A DNA stretch of 64,000 nt, taken from contig NZ_FNSA01000003.1 of NCBI RefSeq assembly GCF_900104775.1, forward strand, positions 186,001 to 250,000, given 5' to 3'. Origin of the DNA: Tsukamurella tyrosinosolvens. GTDB taxonomy: Bacteria; Actinomycetota; Actinomycetes; Mycobacteriales; Mycobacteriaceae. Both the position numbers and the translations under genes were made by a program. The notes beneath the pieces are model-generated. The model searched no databases. It was not told the origin of the DNA and saw only the letters and a list, made by a program, of their open reading frames with translations. Positions 53,977 to 62,670 of the stretch are shown here, piece after piece (positions within the stretch are counted from its first letter, which is position 1; each line of letters starts with the position of its first letter).

Positions 53977-55503
53977 ATGATCATCGGAGCTTTGAAAGAG
54001 GCGCAGCCGGGCGAGACCCGCGTCGCCGCAACCCCCGCCACGGTGGCCCAGCTGATCAAGCTGGGCTACGAGGTGGTCGTGGACTCGGGCGCCGGTGCGG
54101 CGTCCTCGTTCGCGGACGAGGCCTACGTGGAGGCAGGCGCGTCGATCGGTGACGCTCGCGCCGCCGACATCGTGCTGGGCGTCAACGCCCCGTCGAGCGC
54201 GCAGCTCGACGGCATGCGGCCGGGCACGACCATCGCCGGTCTCCTGGCGCCCGCGCAGAACCCCGAGCTGCTCGAGGACCTCCGCGGCCGCGAGCTGACC
54301 GCGTTCGCCATGGAGTCGGTGCCGCGCATCTCGCGCGCCCAGTCGATGGACGTGCTGTCCTCGATGGCGAACATCGCCGGCTACCGCGCCGTCGTCGAGG
54401 CCGCGCACGTCTTCGGCCGGTTCTTCACCGGCCAGGTCACGGCCGCCGGCAAGGTCCCGCCGGCCAAGGTGCTCGTGGTGGGCGCCGGCGTCGCCGGACT
54501 CGCCGCGATCGGTGCCGCCGGCTCGCTCGGCGCCATCGTGCGCGCCACCGACCCCCGCCCCGAGGTGGCCGACCAGGTCGCGTCGCTCGGCGGCGAGTAC
54601 CTCTCCGTGCAGAACGAGGAGGCCGAGGTCTCGGCCACCGGCTACGCCAAGGAGATGGGCGACGACTACAAGGCCCGCGAGGCGCAGCTGTACGCCGAGC
54701 AGTGCAAGGACGTCGACATCATCATCACCACGGCTCTGATCCCCGGGCGCCCCGCGCCGCGGATCATCACCGAGGAGATGGTCGCGTCGATGAAGCCCGG
54801 CAGCGTCATCGTCGACATGGCGGCGTCCAACGGCGGCAACGTCGGCGGCACCGTCAAGGACCAGGCGATCGTCACGCCCAACGGCGTCACCATCATCGGC
54901 TACACCGACCTCGCCGGGCGTCTGCCCGCGCAGGCCTCGCAGCTGTACGGCACGAACCTCGTCAACCTGCTCAAGCTGGTGACCCCCGAGAAGGACGGGC
55001 AGCTCGTGCTCGACTTCGAGGACCCGGTCCAGCGGTCGATCACCGTGACCCGCGCGGGCGAGCTGCTGTTCCCGCCGCCGCCGGTGCAGGTCTCGGCCGC
55101 GCCGAAGGCCGCGCCCGCCGCCGAGGTCGAGGCCGCGCCCGTCAAGGAGCCGATGTCGGCGTCCAAGAAGGTCTCGCTCACCCTGGTGGGCGTCGTCCTC
55201 TTCGGCCTGCTGATCAGCTTCTCGCCGAACCCGCTGCCGCAGCACTTCACCGTGCTCATGCTGGCGATCGTCATCGGCTACTACGTCATCGGCAACGTGG
55301 CGCACGCGCTGCACACGCCGCTGATGTCGGTCACCAACGCCATTTCCGGCGTCGTCGTGGTGGGCGCTCTCCTGCAGATCGCCACCAACACCACGACCGT
55401 CCTGGTGCTGTCGACGATCGCGATCCTGGTCGCGTCGATCAACATCTTCGGTGGCTTCGCGGTCACCCGCCGCATGCTCGCCATGTTCAGCAAGGGGGCA
55501 TGA
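53977..55503 (+). CDS. pntA: NAD(P) transhydrogenase subunit alpha
   Basis: A 508-residue alpha subunit of the proton-pumping transhydrogenase. The NAD(H)-binding domain I has [31 protein letters not shown] and [22 protein letters not shown]; the C-terminal part (about 400-508) holds four transmembrane helices, so PntAa and PntAb are fused, unlike the split form found in many actinobacteria. The ATG at 53977 has GGGAG 9 nt upstream; the frame also has a GTG at 53962. pntB follows after 7 bp. Confidence 0.95.
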   Translation: MIIGALKEAQPGETRVAATPATVAQLIKLGYEVVVDSGAGAASSFADEAYVEAGASIGDARAADIVLGVNAPSSAQLDGMRPGTTIAGLLAPAQNPELLEDLRGRELTAFAMESVPRISRAQSMDVLSSMANIAGYRAVVEAAHVFGRFFTGQVTAAGKVPPAKVLVVGAGVAGLAAIGAAGSLGAIVRATDPRPEVADQVASLGGEYLSVQNEEAEVSATGYAKEMGDDYKAREAQLYAEQCKDVDIIITTALIPGRPAPRIITEEMVASMKPGSVIVDMAASNGGNVGGTVKDQAIVTPNGVTIIGYTDLAGRLPAQASQLYGTNLVNLLKLVTPEKDGQLVLDFEDPVQRSITVTRAGELLFPPPPVQVSAAPKAAPAAEVEAAPVKEPMSASKKVSLTLVGVVLFGLLISFSPNPLPQHFTVLMLAIVIGYYVIGNVAHALHTPLMSVTNAISGVVVVGALLQIATNTTTVLVLSTIAILVASINIFGGFAVTRRMLAMFSKGA

Positions 55504-55510
55504 GTAACCC

Positions 55511-56959
55511 ATGAGTATCACTGCAATCTCCGTTGCGGCGTACATCGTCGCCTCGCTGCTGTTCATCCTCTCGCTGGCCGGGCTGTCCAAGCACGAGACC
55601 TCCAAGAGCGGCCTGACCTACGGCATCGTCGGCATGGGCATCGCCCTGGTGGCGACCATCGCGCTGGTCATCGACAAGGTCCTCAAGCCCGAGCTGGACC
55701 TGACCTGGCTGCCCGTCCTGCTCATGGCCGGCGCCATCGTCATCGGCGCGCTCATCGGCTTCTGGCGCGCGCGCATCGTCGAGATGACCGGCATGCCCGA
55801 GCTGATCGCCCTGCTCCACTCCTTCGTGGGCCTGGCGGCCGTGCTCATCGGCTGGAACGGCGCGCTCGAGGGCTTCCACGCCGACGGCGTGAACCCGGCC
55901 GACGTCCGCGCGCTCACCAACATTCACGAGGCCGAGATCGCGATCGGCATCTTCATCGGTGCGGTCACCCTGACCGGCTCGATCGTCGCCAACCGCAAGC
56001 TCTCCGGCAAGATGAAGTCGGCGCCGCTCATGCTGCCCGGCAAGAACTACATCAACGTCGGCTCGATCGTCGTCTTCATCGTGCTCACCGCGGTCTACGT
56101 CTCGCGGGACACGCACGGCGACAACACCTCGATGATCCTGCTGGGCGTCATCACCGCGCTCGCCCTGTTCCTGGGCTGGCACCTGGTCGCGTCCATCGGC
56201 GGCGGCGACATGCCCGTCGTCATCTCGATGCTCAACAGCTACTCCGGTTGGGCCGCGGCCGCGTCGGGCTTCCTGCTGAGCAACGACCTGCTCATCGTCA
56301 CCGGTGCGCTCGTCGGCTCCTCGGGTGCGTACCTGAGCTACATCATGTGCAAGGCGATGAACCGCTCGTTCATCTCCGTCATCGCGGGTGGTTTCGGCAT
56401 CGAGGCCGGCCCGGCCGACGACAAGGACTACGGCGAGCACCGCGAGGTCAACGCCGAGCAGGTCGCCGAGCTCCTCACCGGCGCCAAGTCCGTGGTCATC
56501 ACCCCGGGCTACGGCATGGCCGTGGCGCAGGCCCAGTACGGCGTCGCCGAGCTGACCAGCGAGCTGCGCAAGAAGGGCGTCGAGGTCCGCTTCGGCATCC
56601 ACCCCGTTGCCGGCCGCCTGCCCGGGCACATGAACGTGCTCCTCGCCGAGGCGAAGGTGCCGTACGACATCGTGCTCGAGATGGACGAGATCAACGACGA
56701 CTTCCCCGAGACCGACGTGGTCCTGGTGATCGGTGCCAACGACACCGTCAACCCGGCCGCGTCCGAGGACCCGAGCAGCCCCATTGCGGGCATGCCGGTG
56801 CTCACGGTGTGGGAGGCCGAGAACGTGATCGTGTTCAAGCGGTCGATGGCCGCCGGCTACGCCGGCGTGCAGAACCCGCTGTTCTTCCGTGACAACTCGG
56901 CGATGCTCTTCGGCGACGCCAAGGACCGCGTGCAGGACATCCTCTCCGCGATGCGCTGA
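55511..56959 (+). CDS. pntB: NAD(P) transhydrogenase subunit beta
   Basis: A 482-residue beta subunit with eight or nine membrane helices (residues 1-265) and the NADP(H)-binding domain III (about 300-482), which has [42 protein letters not shown] and [26 protein letters not shown]. With PntA it couples hydride transfer from NADH to NADP+ with proton entry, supplying NADPH, for example for fatty and mycolic acid synthesis. A long terminator follows. Confidence 0.96.
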   Translation: MSITAISVAAYIVASLLFILSLAGLSKHETSKSGLTYGIVGMGIALVATIALVIDKVLKPELDLTWLPVLLMAGAIVIGALIGFWRARIVEMTGMPELIALLHSFVGLAAVLIGWNGALEGFHADGVNPADVRALTNIHEAEIAIGIFIGAVTLTGSIVANRKLSGKMKSAPLMLPGKNYINVGSIVVFIVLTAVYVSRDTHGDNTSMILLGVITALALFLGWHLVASIGGGDMPVVISMLNSYSGWAAAASGFLLSNDLLIVTGALVGSSGAYLSYIMCKAMNRSFISVIAGGFGIEAGPADDKDYGEHREVNAEQVAELLTGAKSVVITPGYGMAVAQAQYGVAELTSELRKKGVEVRFGIHPVAGRLPGHMNVLLAEAKVPYDIVLEMDEINDDFPETDVVLVIGANDTVNPAASEDPSSPIAGMPVLTVWEAENVIVFKRSMAAGYAGVQNPLFFRDNSAMLFGDAKDRVQDILSAMR

Positions 56960-56970
56960 CGCGAACAGCA

Positions 56971-57010
56971 CTCGGGCCCGGCACCGTCGAACGACGGTGC
57001 CGGGCCCGAG
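56971..57010. terminator. 18-bp perfect stem terminator after pntB
   Basis: The arms CTCGGGCCCGGCACCGTC and GACGGTGCCGGGCCCGAG enclose a GAAC loop between the convergent pntB and the NAD(P)-binding protein gene. The stem contains the recurrent octamer in both orientations. Confidence 0.92.
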
Positions 57011-57016
57011 TCGTCT

Positions 57017-57667
57017 CTACGTCCAGGCCTCCTCGATGCGGACGTCGCCGTCGGTGAACGGCAGGTCCTTCCCCACGGTGTCCGGCCGGTCGAGCACCGA
57101 AGCGGCCACCAGCGCGACGTTCGCGCGCGACGTGCCGGGGTTGTCCGCGGCCCGCACGGCCACGGGATCCACCCGCCCCGTGGGCTCGTCGAGAGTGAGG
57201 CGGCCCGGCATGAGCACGGTCCAGTCCAGATCGGAGGCGCGCACCGCGACGTCGGCGGCGGCCTTCGCCTCCGCGTAGGGGAAGAAGGCGTCCGTCTCCG
57301 GGACGCCGTGGTCGGGGGCGGCGCCGAGGTACGAGACCATGACGTAGCGCTTCACCCCGGCCGCCTCCGCGGCCTGCACGGAACGGATCGCCGCGTCGCG
57401 GTCCACGGCGTAGGTGCGGTCGGGGTTCCCGCCGCCCGCGCCCGCGGAGAAGACCACCGCGTCGGCGCCCGCGAGCGCGGCCGCGATCTCCTCGCGCGAC
57501 GCGTGCTCGACGTCCAGGACCAGGGGTTTCGCCCCGGTCGCGGCGACGTCCGCCGCGTGCTCCGGGTTCCGTATCCACGAGGTGACCGCGTCGCCCCGGG
57601 AGCTGAGGACGCGCGCCAGGATGAGCGCGATCTTGCCGTGTCCACCGATGATCGTGACAGCTGCCAT
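57017..57667 (-). CDS. NAD(P)H-binding protein (atypical SDR)
   Basis: A 216-residue atypical short-chain dehydrogenase-like protein. VTIIGGHGKIALILARVLSSRG is the dinucleotide-binding start, followed by WIRNPEHAADV, DAVVFSAGAGG and YVMVSYLGA; it belongs to the NAD(P)-binding NmrA/SDR_a5-like group. No catalytic Tyr-Lys pair is evident. A minus-strand TACGTT box (57680-57675) 7 nt before the ATG suggests a leaderless mRNA. Hairpin A of DUF559 cassette 2 lies just upstream of this promoter. Confidence 0.87.
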   Translation of the reverse strand: MAAVTIIGGHGKIALILARVLSSRGDAVTSWIRNPEHAADVAATGAKPLVLDVEHASREEIAAALAGADAVVFSAGAGGGNPDRTYAVDRDAAIRSVQAAEAAGVKRYVMVSYLGAAPDHGVPETDAFFPYAEAKAAADVAVRASDLDWTVLMPGRLTLDEPTGRVDPVAVRAADNPGTSRANVALVAASVLDRPDTVGKDLPFTDGDVRIEEAWT

Positions 57668-57692
57668 GCATTCCAACGTACGCGCTTGCTCC

Positions 57693-57733
57693 TGCGGTGG
57701 ATTCTTGCCGCTCAGCGGGCACTATCCACCGCA
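57693..57733. repeat. 41-bp hairpin A, boundary of DUF559 cassette 2
   Basis: The arms TGCGGTGGAT (57693-57702) and ATCCACCGCA (57724-57733) enclose an inner stem TGCC-GC/GC-GGCA with a bulged G and a TCA loop. Its reverse complement matches hairpin B (58688-58728) at 38 of 41 positions, against about 32 of 41 in direct orientation. Confidence 0.9.
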
Positions 57734-57755
57734 CTGCTGCCGCCCGCGAGCGCGC

Positions 57756-58646
57756 TCACGCGGCGGCGGCGTTCACCGCGGTCAGGACATCCGTGATCAC
57801 GGCCTCGCCGTCGCCGTCGAGGCGGTGCCACCCGAAGCGCAACACCCGCCACCCGGCGAGAGTCAACCGGTTCTGCTTCCCGGCGTCGTTCGCGGCGCGG
57901 TCGGCCGTGCGGTGAAAGGCCCATCCGTCGATCTCCACGGCGACCCGCTGCTCGGGGAAGGCGAAGTCGATCGCGTAGACGCCGAACGGGAACTGCGCGC
58001 ACCACCCGGTGACGTGATGCGACTCGAGGAGCGACTGGAATCGACGCTCGGCTTCCGACTCCGTATCGCCGGCGACGACGTCGAGCAGGCGCCGCGCCTC
58101 AGCCATCCCATGCCGGCCGGCGTTGCGGGTCAGCGCGGCGGTGAGCCCGTCGATCGTGACGATCCCCTCCTGCAGCGCGCGGTCGAGGTGGGCGCTGTTC
58201 GTCGACGCCGCCTCCAGGGCGGTCAGCGGCGCCGTCGTCACGGTGAGACCGCGGACCACTTCCAGGTCTGCAGGGAGGAGATCGCGCCGGTGCAGTTCCA
58301 AGGAGTACGGCACGGTGGGCGACCGCTTGTTCTGGCGCGGGACTGTGACGGACACCGAGTCCGGCGGTGACTCCACGATCCCGTGCCACCACGCCGCCGC
58401 CGGCCCGTCGACCGCGCCGTCCGTGGCTCCCACGGCGGCCCGCATTCTCGCCTCCGCGGTGAAGGTGTGCGTCGCCGAGAGATACACGCCGCTGCTGAGC
58501 TGGATCCACAGTTTGTCGCGGACGCGCCTCGCTACGGCGGATGAGCTCATCCCGAGCTTCAGCGCCGCGCCACGCGTGATGACACCGTCGTGGTCCGCGA
58601 AATGCTCCGCGACCAGCCTCGCCACCGTCGATGTCCCCATATCCAT
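57756..58646 (-). CDS. DUF559 domain (PD-(D/E)XK endonuclease-like) protein 2 with AbiEi-like N-terminus
   Basis: A 296-residue protein. Residues 1-60 form a winged helix (HDGVITRGAALKLGMSSSAV, then WIQLSSGVYLS) like the AbiEi antitoxin N-terminal domain. The C-terminal 100 residues are DUF559: E200 region (TESEAERRFQSLL), D227 (YAIDFAFPEQ), E238/D240 (VAVEIDG), then NDAGKQNRLTLAGWRVLRFGW. This is a Vsr-like nuclease fold with the acidic residues kept. The start region shares a 22-nt sequence with the other DUF559 gene at 6980. Whether it cuts DNA, and whether it acts on its own hairpins, is unknown. Confidence 0.82.
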   Translation of the reverse strand: MDMGTSTVARLVAEHFADHDGVITRGAALKLGMSSSAVARRVRDKLWIQLSSGVYLSATHTFTAEARMRAAVGATDGAVDGPAAAWWHGIVESPPDSVSVTVPRQNKRSPTVPYSLELHRRDLLPADLEVVRGLTVTTAPLTALEAASTNSAHLDRALQEGIVTIDGLTAALTRNAGRHGMAEARRLLDVVAGDTESEAERRFQSLLESHHVTGWCAQFPFGVYAIDFAFPEQRVAVEIDGWAFHRTADRAANDAGKQNRLTLAGWRVLRFGWHRLDGDGEAVITDVLTAVNAAAA

Positions 58647-58656
58647 TGGACGCACC
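58635..58656 (-). promoter_or_regulatory. 22-nt start-region motif shared with DUF559 gene 1
   Basis: Read on the minus strand, GGTGCGTCCAATGG then ATATGGGG covers the two in-frame ATGs of DUF559 gene 2. It differs from 6970-6991 at one base only. Confidence 0.65.
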
Positions 58657-58687
58657 GGCTCCGGCGGCGGTTCCCCGTGCCCGCGGG

Positions 58688-58728
58688 TGCGGTGGATATT
58701 GCCCGCTGAGCGGTGAGAATCCACCGCA
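58688..58728. repeat. 41-bp hairpin B, boundary of DUF559 cassette 2
   Basis: The arms TGCGGTGGAT (58688-58697) and ATCCACCGCA (58719-58728) flank an inner stem around GCCCGCTGAGCGG. It is the inverted partner of 57693-57733 and lies 41 bp upstream of the DUF559 start. Confidence 0.9.
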
Positions 58729-58731
58729 TAC

Positions 58732-59343
58732 TCACCCGCCGAGGGGCATCGTCGCCAGCCGCGCGGCGAGGACGAGGAGCAGGAGCCCGATCGCGAGGTT
58801 GATCGCCCGCCACACGCCCGGCCGGCCGAGCACGCCGGACAGGCGGCGGGCGCCGAAACCGAGCAGGCAGAACCAGGCGACACTGGCGACGACGGCGCCG
58901 AGGGCGAACCACCAGCGGTCGGCGCCGTAGCGCGTGGACGCGGAGCCGAGCAACAGCACGGTGTCCAGGTAGACGTGCGGGTTCAGCCAGGTCAGCACCA
59001 ACACCCCGGTCACGACAGCCGCGACCGAGGCGGCGCCGTCACCGCCCGCGACGAGCCCCTCGGAACGACGCGCCGACCACAGCGACCGCAGGCCGTAGCC
59101 CACCAGCACCACGGCGCCGGCCCACTTCACCACCTCCATGAGCAGCGGCCGGCCCGAGACCGCGGCGCCGAGCCCCGCGACGCCGGCGAGGATGAGCGCG
59201 ACGTCCGAGGCGATGCACACCGCCACCACCGCGCCGAGCCCGCGGCCGCGCACGCCCACCTGCAGCACGTAGGCGTTCTGGGCGCCGATCGCCACGATCA
59301 GCGAGAGCCCGAGGCCGAGGCCGGCGAGGAGTGCGGAGGTCAT
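58732..59343 (-). CDS. lysE: LysE/ArgO family amino-acid exporter
   Basis: A 203-residue membrane exporter of basic amino acids. The opening LSLIVAIGAQNAYVLQVGVRG holds the family GAQNA motif; LTWLNPHVYLDTVLLLGS and five to six hydrophobic helices follow. It is divergent from the LysR-type gene at 59415, the classical lysE-lysG arrangement in which the regulator senses lysine or arginine. A minus-strand TAGCGT box (59356-59351) 7 nt before the ATG indicates a leaderless mRNA. Its 3' end abuts the DUF559 cassette. Confidence 0.93.
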   Translation of the reverse strand: MTSALLAGLGLGLSLIVAIGAQNAYVLQVGVRGRGLGAVVAVCIASDVALILAGVAGLGAAVSGRPLLMEVVKWAGAVVLVGYGLRSLWSARRSEGLVAGGDGAASVAAVVTGVLVLTWLNPHVYLDTVLLLGSASTRYGADRWWFALGAVVASVAWFCLLGFGARRLSGVLGRPGVWRAINLAIGLLLLVLAARLATMPLGG

Positions 59344-59368
59344 GGCGTCGACGCTAGGGCCGCGCGGT

Positions 59369-59405
59369 CCATTAGCGCCAATACGAAAAGGCGATCACCC
59401 ATTAG
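59369..59405. promoter_or_regulatory. lysE/lysG divergent control region with CCATTAG repeats
   Basis: CCATTAG occurs at 59369-59375 and 59399-59405, exactly 30 bp apart (about three helical turns), between the divergent exporter and regulator. The second copy includes part of the TAGAAT -10-like box (59403-59408) of the regulator, fitting autorepression. Binding by the regulator is inferred. Confidence 0.6.
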
Positions 59406-59414
59406 AATCACTTC

Positions 59415-60287
59415 ATGCTGAGCGGGCACCACCTGGAGACCCTCGTCGCGGTGGTCGAGGAGGAGAGCTTCGGCGCGGCGGCGGCGCGCCTGCGCGTCAC
59501 CCAGTCGGCGGTCAGCCAGCGGATCCGGGCGCTGGAACAGCAGGTGGGCCACGTGGTCGTCACCCGCGAGGGCCCGTGCCGCCCCACCGCGCAGGGCGAG
59601 GAGCTGCTGGGTCTCGCCCGCGGCGTCGCCTCGCTCGAGGCCGATGCGCTGGGCCGGCTCGCGGGCGGGGCGCCGTCGGCCGTGCTCGACGTGGGCGTGA
59701 ACGCGGACTCCCTCGCCACCTGGTTCCGCGACGTGATCGCCGCCGTCGCCGCCCTGCCCGACGGTCCGCTGCTGCGCCTCGTCGTCGACGACGAGCACCA
59801 CACCGCGGACCTGCTGCGCGCGGGCTCGGTCCTCGGGGCCATCACCACCGACCCGGAACCGGTGCAGGGCTGCGCCGTCGAGTACCTCGGCACCATGCGC
59901 TACGTGCCGGTGTGTACGCCCGGCTACGCGGAGCGATGGCGCGCCGGCGGGCGCTGGCGCTGGCGGGAGATGCCCGTCGTGCAGTTCGACCTGCGCAAGG
60001 ACGAGCTGCAGACCAAGGTGCTCCACCGCCGCGGCATCCGGGAGTCGCCGCCGATGCACCGCATCCCGTCGTCCGAGGCCTTCACCTACGCCGTCCGCGC
60101 CGGCCTGGGCTGGGGCAGCCTGCCCGAGGCCGACCTCGGCGACGCCCTCGACCGCGGCGCGCTCATCCGGCTCACGGACGACACCGTCGACGTGAAGCTG
60201 TACTGGCAGTCCTGGCGGCTGCACACCCGGGCCACGGAGCGTCTCGCCGATGCGATCCACGCCGCGGCCGCCGTCCACCTGCGCTGA
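59415..60287 (+). CDS. lysG: LysR-type regulator of the exporter (LysG/ArgP)
   Basis: A 290-residue LysR regulator. The helix-turn-helix LETLVAVVEEESFGAAAARLRVTQSAVSQRIRALEQQVG is canonical for the ArgP/LysG subgroup, and the C-terminal effector domain has FRDVIAAVAALPDG and RAGLGWGSLPEADL. It presumably activates lysE when lysine, arginine or histidine accumulate. The mRNA is probably leaderless (TAGAAT, then 6 nt to the ATG). Confidence 0.93.
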   Translation: MLSGHHLETLVAVVEEESFGAAAARLRVTQSAVSQRIRALEQQVGHVVVTREGPCRPTAQGEELLGLARGVASLEADALGRLAGGAPSAVLDVGVNADSLATWFRDVIAAVAALPDGPLLRLVVDDEHHTADLLRAGSVLGAITTDPEPVQGCAVEYLGTMRYVPVCTPGYAERWRAGGRWRWREMPVVQFDLRKDELQTKVLHRRGIRESPPMHRIPSSEAFTYAVRAGLGWGSLPEADLGDALDRGALIRLTDDTVDVKLYWQSWRLHTRATERLADAIHAAAAVHLR

Positions 60288-60327
60288 TTCCTCGCGGACT
60301 CCCCGGAGCGCGAGTACGTTGGCGCTC

Positions 60328-61815
60328 ATGCCGGATCACCCAGCGCCGCACCCCCTCCGCACGCTCCACGAGGGCCTCAGCGACCTCGATCGCCGGCTGT
60401 TCGACGCCGTGGCCGAATCGCCCAGCCCGCTGCTCGACCTCACCATGCGGCCGCTGTCGGCGGCCGCCGACCACTCGAAGCTGTGGATGGTGATCGCCGC
60501 GGGCCTCGGCGGCCTCGGCGGGCTGTCGTCGCGCCGGGGCGCCGTCCGCGGCGTGGCCTCGCTCGCGGTGACGAGCCTGATCGTCAACCAGGGGCTCAAG
60601 CGGATCTATCCGCGCCGCCGCCCCGTCCACGACGGGGTGCCGGTCAAGCGGGCCCGCCGCCAGCCCACGTCGACGTCCTTCCCGTCCGGACACTCCGCGG
60701 CCGCGGCGGCCTTCGCGATCGGGGTGGGGCTGGAGAACCGCACCGCCGGGTACGCCCTCGCGGGACTGGCCGGGGCGGTGGGCTTCTCCCGGGTCGCCAC
60801 GGGCGCGCACTACCCCGGCGACGTGCTGGCCGGGTTCGCCGTCGGCGCGGGCGTCGCGGTCGCGGGCGCCCGGCTCGTGCCGCCCGTCGACGACAGCCGC
60901 ACCATGACGCCGGAGCCCACCGTCGAACGGATCACGACGGATCCGGACGGCGCCGGCCTCGTCGTCGTGCTCAATCCCGCGTCCGGCGACGGCACCGGCA
61001 CCCGCGTCGCGGAGGAGATCCGCAGCGCCCTGCCGAAGGCCGAGATCATCGAGCTGGACGAGGATTCCGACATCGAGGCCGTGGCCACCGAGGCAGCCGG
61101 CCGGGCGGAACATCTCGGCGTCGCGGGTGGCGACGGCACCGTCGCGACCCTCGCCGCGCACGCCGTCGCGGCGGGCAAGCCCCTCGCGGTCTTCCCTGCG
61201 GGCACCTTCAACCACTTCGCGAAGGACATCGGCGCCGAGACCGTCGCCGCCGTCGTGGAGTCGATCCGGGCCGGGCGACTGGCGCACGTCGACGTGGTGT
61301 GGCTCAACGACGAGAAGCTGCTGCTCAACACGGCGAGCATCGGTGCGTACCCGGAATTCGTGCGCGCCCGCACCCGCTACCAGCGGCGGCGCATCGGCCG
61401 CGTCACGGCGACGGTGCGCGCGCTGCGCCGGGTGCTCCGCCACACGGCCCCGGTGGCGGTGCGGATCGAGGGCCGGCCGGTCACCGTCTCCTTCTTCTTC
61501 CTCGGCAACTCCATGTACGGCGCACCGGGTTTCGTGCCGGGGCGGCGCACGCGGATCGACGACGGCGTGCTCGACGTGCGGTACCTCGAGGACGGGCACG
61601 GCAACGCCACGGCCCGCCTGTTCGGGTCGTGGCTCAGCGGCCGGATCCGCAACTCCAAGGTCTACCGGGAGTTGCAGGCCCCCGTCGTCACCCTCGAGGC
61701 CGACGAGCCCTTCCGCGTGGCCCACGACGGCGAGGCGGGGGAACTGCACACGCGCGCCCGGTTCCGGGTCGACTACCGCGCCCTGCGCGTCTTCGGGACC
61801 AGCCTCACGCGCTGA
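60328..61815 (+). CDS. PAP2 phosphatase fused to diacylglycerol/lipid kinase domain
   Basis: A 495-residue two-domain protein. Residues 1-195 are a PAP2 phosphatase with KRIYPRRRPVHDG, FPSGHSAAAAA and SRVATGAHYPGDV. Residues 205-495 are a DAGK/YegS-like lipid kinase with VVVLNPASGDGTG, GVAGGDGTVATLA and FPAGTFNHFAKDIG (GGDGT nucleotide motif). The fusion can both remove and add a lipid phosphate and is known in actinobacteria, though its substrate is unclear. The ATG at 60328 follows TACGTT by 7 nt, so a leaderless mRNA is likely. Confidence 0.92.
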   Translation: MPDHPAPHPLRTLHEGLSDLDRRLFDAVAESPSPLLDLTMRPLSAAADHSKLWMVIAAGLGGLGGLSSRRGAVRGVASLAVTSLIVNQGLKRIYPRRRPVHDGVPVKRARRQPTSTSFPSGHSAAAAAFAIGVGLENRTAGYALAGLAGAVGFSRVATGAHYPGDVLAGFAVGAGVAVAGARLVPPVDDSRTMTPEPTVERITTDPDGAGLVVVLNPASGDGTGTRVAEEIRSALPKAEIIELDEDSDIEAVATEAAGRAEHLGVAGGDGTVATLAAHAVAAGKPLAVFPAGTFNHFAKDIGAETVAAVVESIRAGRLAHVDVVWLNDEKLLLNTASIGAYPEFVRARTRYQRRRIGRVTATVRALRRVLRHTAPVAVRIEGRPVTVSFFFLGNSMYGAPGFVPGRRTRIDDGVLDVRYLEDGHGNATARLFGSWLSGRIRNSKVYRELQAPVVTLEADEPFRVAHDGEAGELHTRARFRVDYRALRVFGTSLTR

Positions 61816-61825
61816 CTCGCACGGC

Positions 61826-62653
61826 TCAGGAGACACCCAGCAGCGTCATCTCGTTCGCCTCGATGTCCGCGGCGATGAGCGTGCCCGTGCCGCCGCCGGT
61901 CCCGGTGCCGTCGGTGCGGGTGTGGACCGTGTTGATCACGCCGACGGCGGTGAACGACCCGTCCGGCCAGCGGGCGTAGACGGGCCCGCCCGAGTCCCCC
62001 TCGACGGCGGGGATTCCGGCCCAGGTGACGCGGGTGCCCGAGACGTCGTCGAGCACGCCGCAATGCCGGCCGGTGCGGGCGCCGACGACGCAGATCTCGG
62101 GCCGCCCCGCGCGCAGCTCCTCGGTGCTGCTGACGCCGCGGACGGGGCCGATCGACCGCGCGATCGGCGCGACGTCGGCGCCCACCACCTGGATGATCGC
62201 GATGTCCTGCCCGCGGGTGCTGCGGGTGGCCTTGATGTACTCACCGAACGGCGTGCTGCCGCCGCCGGACGTGAGGTACCGGGCGACGGGACTGCGCCCC
62301 GGCCGCGCCTTCCCCGCCAGCTCGGCGCAGTGCCCGGCGGTGAAGGCCACGACCTCACCGCCGGGGTAGCGGGCCAGGAAGCCCAACGTGCAGACGCTCG
62401 CGTAGACGCCGAACGAGTCGGCGTAGGTGGTGATCCCGGCGCCGGTCGTGGGCTTCGGCGCCGTCGCGGGCTTCAGGTCCGGCGCCACCACGTCGTAGGG
62501 CTGCACGACGGGCGTCGTCACCGCCACGGTCGACGTGCTCGGCGGCGCTTCGGGCGCGGCGACCTCGTCCCGCTGGATCACCGCGCACCCGCCGAGCAGC
62601 GCGACGGCGAGCGCGCACGCCGCGGCCCGCAGCGGGCGTCGGGCGGCGGTCAT
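61826..62653 (-). CDS. Trypsin-like serine protease, lipoprotein
   Basis: A 275-residue secreted chymotrypsin-fold protease. The signal peptide ends with the lipobox LLGGC (about residue 23). The catalytic triad is visible as His (FTAGHC), Asp (GQDIAIIQV) and Ser (VEGDSGGPVY), and paired cysteines (SVCTLG/GHC, EICVV/RHCG) fit disulfides. A Thr/Pro-rich linker separates anchor and enzyme. It has its own minus-strand TACGCT box (62665-62660) 6 nt before the ATG inside the 17-bp gap to the upstream gene. Confidence 0.9.
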   Translation of the reverse strand: MTAARRPLRAAACALAVALLGGCAVIQRDEVAAPEAPPSTSTVAVTTPVVQPYDVVAPDLKPATAPKPTTGAGITTYADSFGVYASVCTLGFLARYPGGEVVAFTAGHCAELAGKARPGRSPVARYLTSGGGSTPFGEYIKATRSTRGQDIAIIQVVGADVAPIARSIGPVRGVSSTEELRAGRPEICVVGARTGRHCGVLDDVSGTRVTWAGIPAVEGDSGGPVYARWPDGSFTAVGVINTVHTRTDGTGTGGGTGTLIAADIEANEMTLLGVS

Positions 62654-62670
62654 CGACTCAGCGTAGGGCG

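Larger units (their letters stand above)
57693..58728 (-). mobile_element. Putative hairpin-bounded DUF559 cassette 2
   Basis: One DUF559 gene lies between two 41-bp hairpins that are inverted near-copies of each other. The unit ends 3 bp from the lysE stop codon on one side and abuts the promoter of the NAD(P)-binding gene on the other. The arrangement matches cassette 1 (6881-7895), although the hairpin sequence is unrelated. No target-site duplication is seen and mobility is inferred. Confidence 0.5.
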
